Shown here piece by piece: positions 15,737 through 26,789 of a stretch of 64,000 nucleotides of DNA. The notes beneath the pieces are model-generated. The model was not told the DNA's origin and did no database searches. It was given only the letters and a program-made list of their open reading frames with translations. The DNA is taken from contig NC_090725.1 of the NCBI RefSeq assembly GCF_036898095.1, positions 323,166,949 through 323,230,948 on the forward strand, written 5' to 3'. The stretch comes from Palaemon carinicauda (Eukaryota > Arthropoda > Malacostraca > Decapoda > Palaemonidae). Positions within the stretch are counted from its first letter, which is position 1; every line of letters starts with the position of its first letter. A program made the position numbers and the translations under genes.

Positions 15737-15758
15737 CGGCATCCCACCAGGGATGCCG
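15737..15758. repeat. Isolated 9-bp-stem hairpin
   Basis: Perfect stem CGGCATCCC / GGGATGCCG with loop ACCA. Nearby are an 8-bp hairpin AGAGGATC / GATCCTCT (15797-15816) and a 7-bp hairpin CCCTGAT / ATCAGGG (about 15963-15979). All lie in the 5' half of DIRS-A. Confidence 0.85.
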
Positions 15759-15979
15759 ACCAACCCTCACGCTGACAGGGAGTCCCTCTGGAGGGAAGAG
15801 GATCGTTCGATCCTCTGGAGGAGTTGACACATGAGGGTTTGCCCGTAGAGAATCTGCAATGAAGGGAGAAGAGACCTTTGACCTATCCGGAAAACCTCCC
15901 CCCCCTCCGGAGAGGGCGCTGCTCTGCGCTGCGGGGGAGGGAAACGCAAAGGTGGCCTGACCGCCATAAGCCCTGATGT

Positions 15980-17240
15980 AATCAGGGCGCGATCGCGTCA
16001 GAGAACGGAGCGCCGATCACGCTGATGATCGCGCGAAAAGCACAGATCTGGGTTGCGCGTGAATAAAACATGCGTAGCAGTATAACCGCGCCCGCATGCA
16101 CGCGTACCCTCGTGAGCGTGGGCATATCGGCGCCCGCGTGAACGATCCCCGCGCTTCCGCGCGTATGAAGATCGCTGGCGCTTGCGCGTGAAAGATCGTG
16201 GGCGATAGCGAGGGAAACCATCCCACGCGCGAACGATCTCGGCGACAAAAGATCGCCGGTGCTTGCGTGTGGGAAACCATCCCACGAGCGGAAGAAATAA
16301 CGCTGACGATCTTCGGCGCCTACGCGTGTACGAAGATCGTCGGCGCTAGCACGAGAGAAGATCGTCGGAGACAGTGAGCGGGAAACTATTGTTGCCCGCG
16401 CGCATACGATCTCCAACTATGTAAGACGATCGTCAGCGATTCGCGCGAGCACGGACGATCTTCGACGCTCACGCGTGTGCGAAGATTGTCGGCGCTCGTG
16501 CGTGAGAGAAGATAGTCGGCGATCGCGCACGGGAAACCTCGGTGCCCGCGCGTGGACGATCTACGACGATTGCGCGCGGACGATCTGTGTGATGATCGCG
16601 TGAGCCTCAATGGCAGTGCGCGGGAAACCATCCCGCGCACAGAATGATCTTCGGCACTTACGCGTACTGTGAAGATCGTCGGCGCTTGCGCGCCTAGCGC
16701 CGGATCCGAAGATCGGCGGCTCACGTCCGTCGACGATCGCGTGCGGAGAACCGGACGCGGACAGCCTCGTTGTCGCGCGTGGGAAACCATCCCGCGCACA
16801 GAACGATCTTCGGAGCTTAAGCGTATTATGAAGATCGTCGGCACTTGCGCGCCTAGTGCCGGATCCGTCGGCACTTGCGCGCCTAGTGCCGGATCCGAAG
16901 ATCGCCGGCTAACGGCCGTCGAAGATCGCGTGCGGAAAACTGCGCGCGGACGGCCTCGAAGATCGCGCGCGGGAAACTAACACGCGCGCGGGAAACTAAC
17001 ACGCGCGCGGGAAACTAACACGCGCGCGGGAAACGCGCGGGACGACCTTTGGCGCTTACACGTTACGAAGATCGTCGGTGCTTGCGCGCTAGGGTTGTCA
17101 GCTAATGATCTTCGAAGATCGCGCACGGGAAACCATCCCGCGAGGGGTGATCTTCAGCGCTTACGCACGAGTGAAGATCGTAGACCCCTGTGCAACAAAA
17201 GATCGTCGGAGAGCGCGCACGCGCGTTTGGTTGAGGATCA
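15980..17240. repeat. GATC- and CpG-dense degenerate repeat tract inside DIRS-A
   Basis: A degenerate repeat built from GAAGATCGTCGGCGCTTGCGCG-like words (shown partly: GAAGATCGTCGGCGC), their reverse complements, and GGGAAACCATCCCGCGC. I count about 39 GATC sites in 1.26 kb, against about 5 expected by chance. Words occur in both orientations and create inverted repeats. The clearest is 16305-16315 with 16331-16341 (11-bp perfect arms, 15-nt loop). A 21-bp subrepeat (GCGCGGGAAACTAACACGC) occurs at 16965-17035. CpG is not depleted here. Confidence 0.85.
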
Positions 17241-17350
17241 GCTAAACTCGTAGATCAGGAACTGGGATGTGTCCCTGAAAGGGAGGGCATCCCCTGAAGA
17301 GAACCAGGAGGCCTGCTTCAGAGCCGACGATCAACTGAAGGGCTGCTAAA

Positions 17351-18697
17351 CACTCCGAGGAGTGGTCTCTGTGAGGGACCTTTCCCGTGAATGGGAGAGG
17401 TGAATGGGAGTCTCAGGAACAGCAGCCGAGCGCTAGCGCGCAAGGGAACGTTGGCGCACAGGGGATACCTGGCACTTAAGGGACTTACTCACGGTGTGAG
17501 AAAGTCTCTCCTGCCCCGGAGGGAGGAGCCCGTTGGATAACGGGGGCGTGGGCGCCAAGGCGCATCAGCAGTCAGGAACGGATACAGCAGGCAGAGAGAG
17601 ACCCAAGGTCTAACACAGCCTGAGTAGAGAGGCCCCGAAGGGATAGTTGCAAGACCCCGAAGGGTCAGCGCAACGAGAAACCGAAGTTTCTCCGTCACTA
17701 ATCACCGAAGTGTAGAAGTGACTAAAGTTACGAAAGCCCGAGGGAACTGCGTAACTAAAGCTCCGAGACCCCGAAGGGTCAGGGAAAAAGAGAAACCGAA
17801 GTTTCCCTGTCAATGTACACCGAAGTGTTAGTGACTGAACAGCAAGCTGTTTCAACAGGAACAATCCTCCGAAGAGGAGTCTCTATGAGTGGCCTCTCTC
17901 GCGAACGAGAGAGGTGAGCACTTCGTAGAAGAGACTGGTGATAGAGCCCCTAAGGGCCGTGAGATCAGCTGAAGTAAACAGGAACAATCCTCCGAAGAGG
18001 AGTCTCTGTGAGTGTCCTCTCACGCGAACGGGAGGAGACACTTCGTAGAAGAGACAAAAGGAGCAATCCTCTGAAGAGGAGCCCTTAGGGTGGCCTCCCT
18101 CGTGAACGAGAGAGGTCCAGACTTATCTTGCAGCTGCTCAGCCCCTTGAGCGTAGCTACAGAAGCGACCTCTCAGCCCCGAGAGCATAGTCGCTAGTACC
18201 ATGGTCCGGCCTTGCAACCGCTCAGCCCCTTGAGCAAGTCACAAGGGCGGTCGCTCAGCCCCAAGAGCATAACCGCCTAAGGACCAGGGAAGGAAAGAAG
18301 GGAAGTTAACAACTACCCAGGAGGCGAACCTCCTTATCGTTCTAGGATGCACTGAAGAGCTGACAGTAGTCACGAGGGAACTTCTAAGAGAAGCGAACGC
18401 CCCTGACGATGTCCTAGAGAGACGGCGCGACAGCAGACTCCCCAGGCATAAATAGGACAGCTCTGCTTCGAAGGCACGCAACAGGCACGAAGAAACGGCA
18501 TCGTAAACTGTAAAATAAAAAGAATAATTATTTAACAGGAATTCCCCCGAGTGAAAACTCCGAGGGAAAGTAAAACATAAGAACAAAAGGGGGGGGGGGA
18601 CGAAACTTAACAAAAAAAAAAAAAAAAAACAGAAATTATAACATTATAATCATGCAACTGACTTTGAATGTTCCAAGGAACACAGACCCCCGAAGGG
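17351..18697 (-). repeat. Series of short perfect hairpins with TTCG-type loops
   Basis: Perfect palindromic stems separated by four bases. Read on the element's sense (minus) strand the loop is TTCG at 17633-17642, 17653-17666, 17675-17692, 17767-17780, 17792-17805, 17865-17878, 17893-17914 (9-bp stem), 17988-18001, 18319-18334 and 18688-18697. It is TTCA at 18067-18080. Stems are 3-9 bp and differ in sequence, so the conserved part is the loop and the pairing. Other small hairpins lie at 17351-17364, 17838-17851, 17946-17957 and 18549-18560. Confidence 0.85.
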
Positions 18698-19113
18698 ACG
18701 TGTTCCCCGGCTGAAAGTTATATGCATAATAATAATTGAGACAAGTAAAACGAAATAGCAACTCGGCCTGAGAAGCTATCGTAAGCGTAGTACGGAGTAA
18801 GAGGTGAACGACCTCGGGAGAGAGGCCGTACTCCACGAAGGCAACCATGGTGGCCTAGGAGTGAACGGCCGTGACCAAGAAGAGAATCGTGGTGGCCTGG
18901 CTAAGCCGGTGAAACTCTCGTAAACGTACACAACACACACCGCACAACACCGAAAGCAAAGGAAACTTACTATTTTCTATACACAAAAATATATATAAAC
19001 ATCAATAATGTTTAAATATATTAAGTATAAGGAAAGGTAAGTTAAAAAGACAAAACAATAATGGCCGTCAAGTGAGGATGGGAACGGAGACTTCCGATCG
19101 CCATCCGAGCCAA

Positions 19114-19282
19114 AAGTAAAGTGAGCCTTTCACCGGTGTGTGTGAGGGGGAGGGGTAGCACCCCCCGCTAACTAGCGGAGGGGTAGTAAATCCTCGTTAA
19201 AATTCTTATGGCTCGTCATTCAGCTACGCCGAAGTAATTACCCCATGTAAATAGCGTGGTTTGTATTTCAGTTACGGAACAA
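19114..19282 (-). repeat. DIRS-A left inverted terminal repeat (5' end of element)
   Basis: The reverse complement of this segment matches 11510-11688 closely and then diverges over the last 35 bp (TTGTTCCGTAACTG on the minus strand). That terminal part is found again, in the ICR at 11793-11835. It starts the element on the coding strand. Adjacent sequence at 19283 reads into the gag-like region of the older DIRS. Confidence 0.88.
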
Positions 19283-19975
19283 CTATGCATTGCATTCAAA
19301 GGCTTAGTGCTAGAAGAAGCACGACTGGAAGATCTCACTGGGCGTCTAGATGAACTGGAAGGTGAAGGTCTGGAAACGTTGGCTGAAGGTTGTGAGGAAT
19401 GACTGCCTACGAGATCCAGGTCTGTAATCCACACCTGAAAAGAAGAGATCCCGGTGGGGTTACAGTGCAATCAGGTGAGCATGCCCAGAAGATCGAGGAT
19501 GCTCAAAAGGAGGAAAAGTGTGAACTGTTTCCCTTGGCGATGACCTCTGGGAAGAAACAAGCTGGATTGCAGGTGCATCTACTGCAATGTTCTTTGCTGA
19601 CTTGGGGTGATGACTTCAGCCTTCTCCTGAATAACCAATCAAATGGTGATGACCTGCCCAAGGTGTCTTCGCACTATAAACTGCTACAACTCGGCCTTCG
19701 GAGGCAAACTCTGAATACCCAAGGAAGGTCACAACACACATAAGACGTCTACCATTTGAAAATAAGGCTTCCCCTTAGAAAGAGGTGCTACCGTTTCACA
19801 AGGGAAAACGACAGAACCCCATTGCTTTTGGAAAAGGGCACAAGACAAAAGTCTGACAAAAGAGTCCTCTGGGTAAAAATAGTAGTGTGAGCCTTCTTCA
19901 AATCCAAGGATGACCCCGAAGGCGAAAATTCCCAATTAGGTTGTTTACCATCTTTAATAGTAAAGGACAATGGTT
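19283..19975 (-). pseudogene. DIRS-B gag-like 5' part
   Basis: The minus strand encodes a Ser-rich peptide with SRPSPSSSSRRPVRSSSRAS (19470-19283), preceded by broken frames back to about 19975 (for example FEEGSHYYFYPEDSFVRLL). The composition resembles DIRS gag and the position is directly beyond the inserted DIRS-A. I infer that it was joined to 11474 before the insertion. The 5' ITR of DIRS-B is not recognisable; AT-rich sequence begins near 19975. Confidence 0.45.
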
Positions 19976-21818
19976 TGCATTTGTGCAGGGATAATTGTAC
20001 TTTTAAAACCTTAACTAGGGACTAAAGATATGATATAAATCACGACTTGCCCACATTCAGTGTTGGGTAAAATAATAATGTTTGATGTCACCTAAAAATA
20101 ATTTGGTAATTGATTGGCTTGTATTATTTTCCACAGAACCTGGCAAGTGTAGGTCTATTGACAGAAAGTTATTCTTCAGTGCTGGAAAGAAAATTGTAAT
20201 ATTAATGAATACCTTTTGTGCATGTTGGAAGTAAAATGCTATACTTACAAATAATCTGCATTACTAATGTTTTGCTAAAATTTTATGAATTTCAAGAAAA
20301 TATTATATTTATCAATAATTCGACTAGTGTCATACAAGAACTTTACAAAATATGGCGATTCTAGAGCTGTAAGGTCGAGTGTTTAAAATCTATGACCCAA
20401 GAAAGTATAATATCTAACCTTACATTAGATACTGCTTTAATGATATGACTTTTTGAGAATTTACGTTTTGAGAAATATTTGTGTACTTAAAATGACCCGT
20501 TAGTATACGGACATTAAACTCATATTATTAATGACAAAATCTATGACCAACCTGCCAAAAAAATAATTTGAGAACAATCTTACTTTCAAGAGAATTTATG
20601 ATACTGCACTTTTTCAGATAGTATTATGCTCAACACTACATTGCACACTGTACATAAGTTATCTTCCAAAGATATTTATTGCCTAGTCTTTAACATAACT
20701 GAAGTATAAACTTTGGAAAAAAGGGAAATTCTGAAAATTTTAACTTATCTTTAAACTGATGTCGGTTGAATATTACAGCCTCCTTCCATTATCAGTTTTG
20801 ATTTATATATGAATAATATAATCTTGTGTCATCAACGTTACTTTGGCTTTTATATTCTTCTCATATTAGGGGAAATGTGATGTCCAATCGATTTTTTTCT
20901 TTTGTTTCCTGTCTTCGGCTTTTGGATTTCAAATGTGCAGGTCAGTAAACGCACCTGAAATAAAAGTAAAATATTTTTACTCAATGTTCATCATCAAATC
21001 ATAACTTCGTCATAAATTGACTCTTGACAATTTTATAAACATAGTCACTTTTTAGGATTATCCATTAGAATAAATGACATTAAATTTCATCTTCAGAGAT
21101 CGCGTTAACAGACACTTTTAAACCTTAAACTTGAGCATGCTGCAAAGTTTTTAAGCAAAATGAAAAAAAAAAAATCTGGAGAAAGAAGAGTTCTTCTAAA
21201 AAGAGTGCGACAGTTCAGCATGGATAATTATCCGAAACTATAGTAGCAGCTATATATAATATGTGATTGGTGCTTTCATATCAAACCTATTCTTTAAACA
21301 ATGGTTTTATGAGTACTAAGTTCACTAATGTCGTCATTGCATCGGTAATATTGCATTTCCAGTATTAGCAAAGGAGTAACATTAAAATCTAACAATTATA
21401 TAGGTAGGCCTATATAGATGATTAGGACTAATTATGTTTTTGAGTAAGATTAGAATTTACCAATTACATAGTTAAATAGATGATTAGGAGCAATTGTGTG
21501 TGTGTGTTTTTTTTAGTATAATACTGTAAATGAAAGATATTAAGATCTTTTGAAATACTAAAGTTTTCTAAAAAGGTTTCAATGCATTCACCATTCTAGT
21601 AATTGGATTCAAAGCTAGCGAGTTTTATTTTTTGAAGGATTGTAACAAGCCAAATGTAGACAAATTGCTCCTCTCAGCTACTTTCTGGCCTTGCTGTTGT
21701 AAATCTTTTATGTCTACATGGACAGAGTTTTTTTTCCATTGACCAGTATTATTTATCAATGGTGATCATATGGCACATGTTGCTGGGATCAGGGAGGCCA
21801 TTCAGTCGAAAAGAGAGG
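19556..21818. repeat. 2.26 kb tandem duplication, copy 1
   Basis: The copy begins at AACAAGCTGGATTGC and ends near GGCCATTCAGTCGAAAA. It contains about 400 bp of the DIRS-B gag-like sequence followed by AT-rich sequence without a gene. It is nearly identical to 21819-24064 at an offset of 2263 bp. Confidence 0.95.
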
Positions 21819-24064
21819 AACAAGCTGGATTGCAGGTGCATCTACTGCAATGTTCTTTGCTGACTTGGGGTGATGACTTCAGCCTTCTCCTGAATAACCA
21901 ATCAAATGGTGATGACCTGCCCAAGGTGTCTTCGCACTATAAACTGCTACAACTCGGCCTTCGGAGGCAAACTCTGAATACCCAAGGAAGGTCACAACAC
22001 ACATAAGACGTCTACCATTTGAAAATAAGGCTTCCCCTTAGAAAGAGGTGCTACCGTTTCACAAGGGAAAACGACAGAACCCCATTGCTTTTGGAAAAGG
22101 GCACAAGACAAAAGTCTGACAAAAGAGTCCTCTGGGTAAAAATAGTAGTGTGAGCCTTCTTCAAATCCAAGGATGACCCCGAAGGCGAAAATTCCCAATT
22201 AGGTTGTTTACCATCTTTAATAGTAAAGGACAATGGTTTGCATTTGTGCAGGGATAATTGTACTTTTAAAACCTTAACTAGGGACTAAAGATATGATATA
22301 AATCACGACTTGCCCACATTCAGTGTTGGGTAAAATAATAATGTTTGATGTCACCTAAAAATAATTTGGTAATTGATTGGCTTGTATTATTTTCCACAGA
22401 ACCTGGCAAGTGTAGGTCTATTGACAGAAAGTTATTCTTCAGTGCTGGAAAGAAAATTGTAATATTAATGAATACCTTTTGTGCATGTTGGAAGTAAAAT
22501 GCTATACTTACAAATAATCTGCATTACTAATGTTTTGCTAAAATTTTATGAATTTCAAGAAAATATTATATTTATCAATAATTCGACTAGTGTCATACAA
22601 GAACTTTACAAAATATGGCGATTCTAGAGCTGTAAGGTCGAGTGTTTAAAATCTATGACCCAAGAAAGTATAATATCTAACCTTACATTAGATACTGCTT
22701 TAATGATATGACTTTTTGAGAATTTACGTTTTGAGAAATATTTGTGTACTTAAAATGACCCGTTAGTATACGGACATTAAACTCATATTATTAATGACAA
22801 AATCTATGACCAACCTGCCAAAAAAATAATTTGAGAACAATCTTACTTTCAAGAGAATTTATGATACTGCACTTTTTCAGATAGTATTATGCTCAACACT
22901 ACATTGCACACTGTACATAAGTTATCTTCCAAAGATATTTATTGCCTAGTCTTTAACATAACTGAAGTATAAACTTTGGAAAAAAGGGAAATTCTGAAAA
23001 TTTTAACTTATCTTTAAACTGATGTCGGTTGAATATTACAGCCTCCTTCCATTATCAGTTTTGATTTATATATGAATAATATAATCTTGTGTCATCAACG
23101 TTACTTTGGCTTCTATATTCTTCTCATATTAGGGGAAATGTGATGTCCAATCGATTTTTTTCTTTTGTTTCCTGTCTTCGGCTTTTGGATTTCAAATGTG
23201 CAGGTCAGTAAACGCACCTGAAATAAAAGTAAAATATTTTTACTCAATGTTCATCATCAAATCATAACTTCGTCATAAATTGACTCTTGACAATTTTATA
23301 AACATAGTCACTTTTTAGGATTATCCATTAGAATAAATGACATTAAATTTCATCTTCAGAGATCGCGTTAACAGACACTTTTAAACCTTAAACTTGAGCA
23401 TGCTGCAAAGTTTTTAAGCAAAATGAAAAAAAAAAAAATCTGGAGAAAGAAGAGTTCTTCTAAAAAGAGTGCGACAGTTCAGCATGGATAATTATCCGAA
23501 ACTATAGTAGCAGCTATATATAATATGTGATTGGTGCTTTCATATCAAACCTATTCTTTAAACAATGGTTTTATGAGTACTAAGTTCACTAATGTCGTCA
23601 TTGCATCGGTAATATTGCATTTCCAGTATTAGCAAAGGAGTAACATTAAAATCTAACAATTATATAGGTATATAGATGATTAGGACTAATTATGTTTTTG
23701 AGTAAGATTAGAATTTACCAATTACATAGTTAAATAGATGATTAGGAGCAATTGTGTGTGTGTGTTTTTTTTAGTATAATAAATGAAAGATATTAAGATC
23801 TTTTGAAATACTAAAGTTTTCTAAAAAGGTTTCAATGCATTCACCATTCTAGTAATTGGATTCAAAGCTAGCGAGTTTTATTTTTTGAAGGATTGTAACA
23901 AGCCAAATGTAGACAAATTGCTCCTCTCAGCTACTTTCTGGCCTTGCTGTTGTAAATCTTTTATGTCTACATGGACAGAGTTTTTTTTCCATTGACCAGT
24001 ATTATTTATCAATGGTGATCATATGGCACATGTTGCTGGGATCAGGGAGGCCATTCAGTCGAAA
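21819..24064. repeat. 2.26 kb tandem duplication, copy 2
   Basis: Differences from copy 1 are few: two small deletions (near 23667 and 23777), a one-base change in a poly-A tract, and a T/C difference near 23113. The breakpoint joins GTCGAAAAGAGAGG to AACAAGC, with at most 2-3 bp of microhomology. That fits a recent tandem duplication. An assembly error that placed two haplotypes in tandem is also possible. Confidence 0.93.
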
Positions 24065-24606
24065 ATAGAGGAAATTCCATCAGATACACTAAGAAGTAAA
24101 AGTTAATAGATGGACAGAAGGTTGTAAAAAATGTTGGAAGGAAGGCAAGGTAGAAGAATAAAAAGAGACGTATGTATGGGCCATACGGAAACTGTGAAAA
24201 CATTTATTTCAAACATTTGGTGCACTGCATGTGGTGGACTGACGGCAGTCTCTCTCAAAGGGCAGAAACAGAAAAATAGAACAAACATTTCATTCAAAAC
24301 AAAAAGCAACAATAATATAACAGTGATCCAAAAATAGGTTGCATAATCCATTCACTTTATGAATAGAAAAGGAGACATTGAAATAAAGTGGACACATTCA
24401 ATCTCGTTAACTATCTCTGCATTATAATGCTGCTTTTTGTTTTTTCTCAAGTTACCAGACGTGAAGTTAGTAAAGATTGTAAACATTTTCTATATAGAAA
24501 GAAAAGTACAGCATTTAAAGACTAAAAACAGACAATTGTAATTTTACACCATTCATGAGTTTGGTGTACTGAGACCAGCTTGCTTTGAAAGAGTAATTTA
24601 TTTGCG

Positions 24607-24607
<1 letters not shown>
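24065..24607. other. No gene recognised
   Basis: AT-rich sequence. An 82-codon minus frame and its plus-strand shadow show no motif. Confidence 0.6.

Positions 24608-24657
<50 letters not shown>
24608..24657. repeat. (AAT)n microsatellite
   Basis: About 16 AAT units. Confidence 0.97.
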
Positions 24658-24658
<1 letters not shown>

Positions 24659-26789
24659 TTAAATACTCTGCAAGTGAGGGGTCACAGCAACATTACTGAT
24701 TCTGGTGAATCCGTGAGGGAGGATGTCTTAAGCAGCTCGGAACAGGAAAAAACAGATCTCTCAATATCTCTGTAAGTAGGAATAGAGGGTCTAGGTGCTA
24801 TTCTATTTGCTGCCGCTGTGGAGCTATTAGGGCCATTGACCGATCTGTCGATACCCTTCAAGAATGAGTATTCTCATCAGACAGAAGGGGAAGAAATACA
24901 TGGCCATTTGTTGGAGGGCTTCTAAAGAGGTGCTTGCTTACCCCGTACTGGTTAACAGTACTCCAGAAGCTTGCGGACATGAGGCATTCTGGACGGACTC
25001 CCTGTCCGCAATTCCAGACTTCGATGGCTAACTGAGGGAGAGACAGTCCTAAAAGTCCACTATTTGAGTCTACCTGGTCAGAATGACTTATGAAGTTTCC
25101 TTGCCGGCACTGAATCAGGTTGCAGAGGGCAACTGAGTTGCCTCACACCCAACTCCATCTCCTAACAATTAGACGGGCAGTAGTCATGCAAAGAATAGCT
25201 TTATCTCGGTGTTTTGTGCTATGTTAAAAATATCCTTGTCACAACAGGTGAGCCCCCTCTTTCTTTCAATGCATCCCCATCTCGCTAGTATTCAGTGAAT
25301 GGGTGCACAACACTTCACAAAACTCTCACGCAAGACTAGTATTTGTACTTCCACAAGCCAAATCGGCATTGACCAATTCATTCTTATTCGTTATGCCTCC
25401 CTCAGGAGGTTTTCGAGTAGCCTAATGTGCTCCTACAGGAGGAGGCATTCACTTGTAAAGAGGCACGTAAGGTTGCAGGAGACAGTTTGTACCAGCAACC
25501 CTTTCAGGAGAAAACTAAAACTTATCTTCCCTTCTCAATCATCTGAAACTGGGACAGACTTTGGGTTATCTGATCAGCCAACTACCCAGAAGGGTAGCTA
25601 GCGCAGCCCTAGGATTGTTGACCAACCCCGGAGGGTTGGAAGCACCAATTAAGAGGAGGAACAAGGATCATTTGACTCTCAAAGGAAAGATCAACTTTCA
25701 ACGGAGTGCCCAAGGGGCCCGTGGGGTTGCTTAGCAGCTACAAATTTTAAATCAATCATTGTCGAGTCACGTGATTGGCTGCAAGCAATTGTTTCTGTAA
25801 AGGAGTGGCGTAACTCGTCCTCCAAGTGTCTTCACCCCAATGGGAGTTGGCTGTGTATGTTTGCTTATGGATCAGTAAACACCAATGAAGCCTGTACTCT
25901 TTTGTTGATAATGGAATTACCCGGAAACCCCCTAGTTAATTACTTCTAATTAAGCGATCGGTTGGCAGCAATCGATTGCAAGAAACTACATCCCAAAGAC
26001 AAAATTTTGACGTATCTTCATTCATATTTGTCAGAGAGGTAGTTGTGTGCATAGTTCAGCTACAGACCAATAACACGGAAAATTTCCTCTATAGAAGGTA
26101 AATTTTCTTTGATCTCATGAGAGGACTCGCCTGTGATGGGTATCCCTGGGCACAACGAGGATCCAGTTGCAGCCCAAATGGTTCGTTACCCAGAAACTCG
26201 ATTGGAGGACACTGATAAATGTTTGCAAATGAAGCCGCCTTCTCCTCATGACATGTATCCCTTAGAAAAGGCAAATACGTTTCGTATTTCTGACATATCG
26301 GTACAAGGTTCAAATTGGTTTTGTATGGTAGTAAGTAAACCATGCTACTCACAATGGGTGAGGATTCCCCAGTGAGGGTAATGCCTGCAGCTGGCGAAGC
26401 AAAACCCCTTTATCGCTAGTAGTACATTTAGCTTACTTGCCTGCATGTGTGTCAAATTGTTACTTCTCTGACTCATGGTAAGTGCTTGTACACGAGCCTA
26501 TGCATCGTGAACACGTTTCAGTGTGTGAGCACCCATGAGCTAGCTTGTGTAGTCACTTGCAGGAATAATGTGTGCAATGAAGCACAACATCATTGCTCAA
26601 GAGCACTACATCATTGACCAGCCATAGCATTGTGATCATGTTCGTGAGTGTGTATGCACCCGCATGCAACTAGCGTAGTAACCAGACCTTCGTTGGTAGT
26701 AGGTGCTCGCCTGCCTTCCTTGTGGGTGGGACAAGCACGCATGTAAGCTAATACTTGTTTGCTGTCATTCGTAAACATTAGCACTAGGT

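Larger units (their letters stand above)
15000..18620 (-). pseudogene. DIRS-A gag-like / 5' region, hairpin-rich
   Basis: Sense is minus, by the orientation of RT and recombinase. Broken frames encode Ser/Arg/Pro-rich peptides, for example PSSDFISPPLRMSI at 15598-15287 and SLLSRRLSRTSSGAFASLRS at 18613-18239. The composition suits a DIRS gag but I see no conserved Gag fold. The DNA is dominated by short perfect inverted repeats and by a GATC/CpG-rich tract (15980-17240), described separately. Where gag begins, and whether the 17.3-18.7 kb part is coding or leader, cannot be decided from one decayed copy. Confidence 0.5.
11475..19282 (-). mobile_element. Younger, nearly complete DIRS-like retrotransposon (DIRS-A)
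   Basis: A 7.8 kb minus-strand element flanked by inverted terminal repeats (11475-11688 and 19114-19282). An internal complementary region at 11734-11835 joins the reverse complements of both termini. The coding order on the minus strand is gag-like (about 18600-15000), RT (14990-14174), RNase H (about 14080-13450) and tyrosine recombinase (13450-12294). Inverted repeats, complementary region and recombinase together are diagnostic of DIRS1-type elements. I see no target-site duplication, as expected for recombinase integration. The frames are broken by shifts and stops. It sits inside the gag of DIRS-B. Confidence 0.88.

Noticed and set aside
25299..25601. 100-codon plus frame as a gene
   Set aside because: No motif, no ATG-splice context, and it lies in a degenerate repeat block with hairpins.
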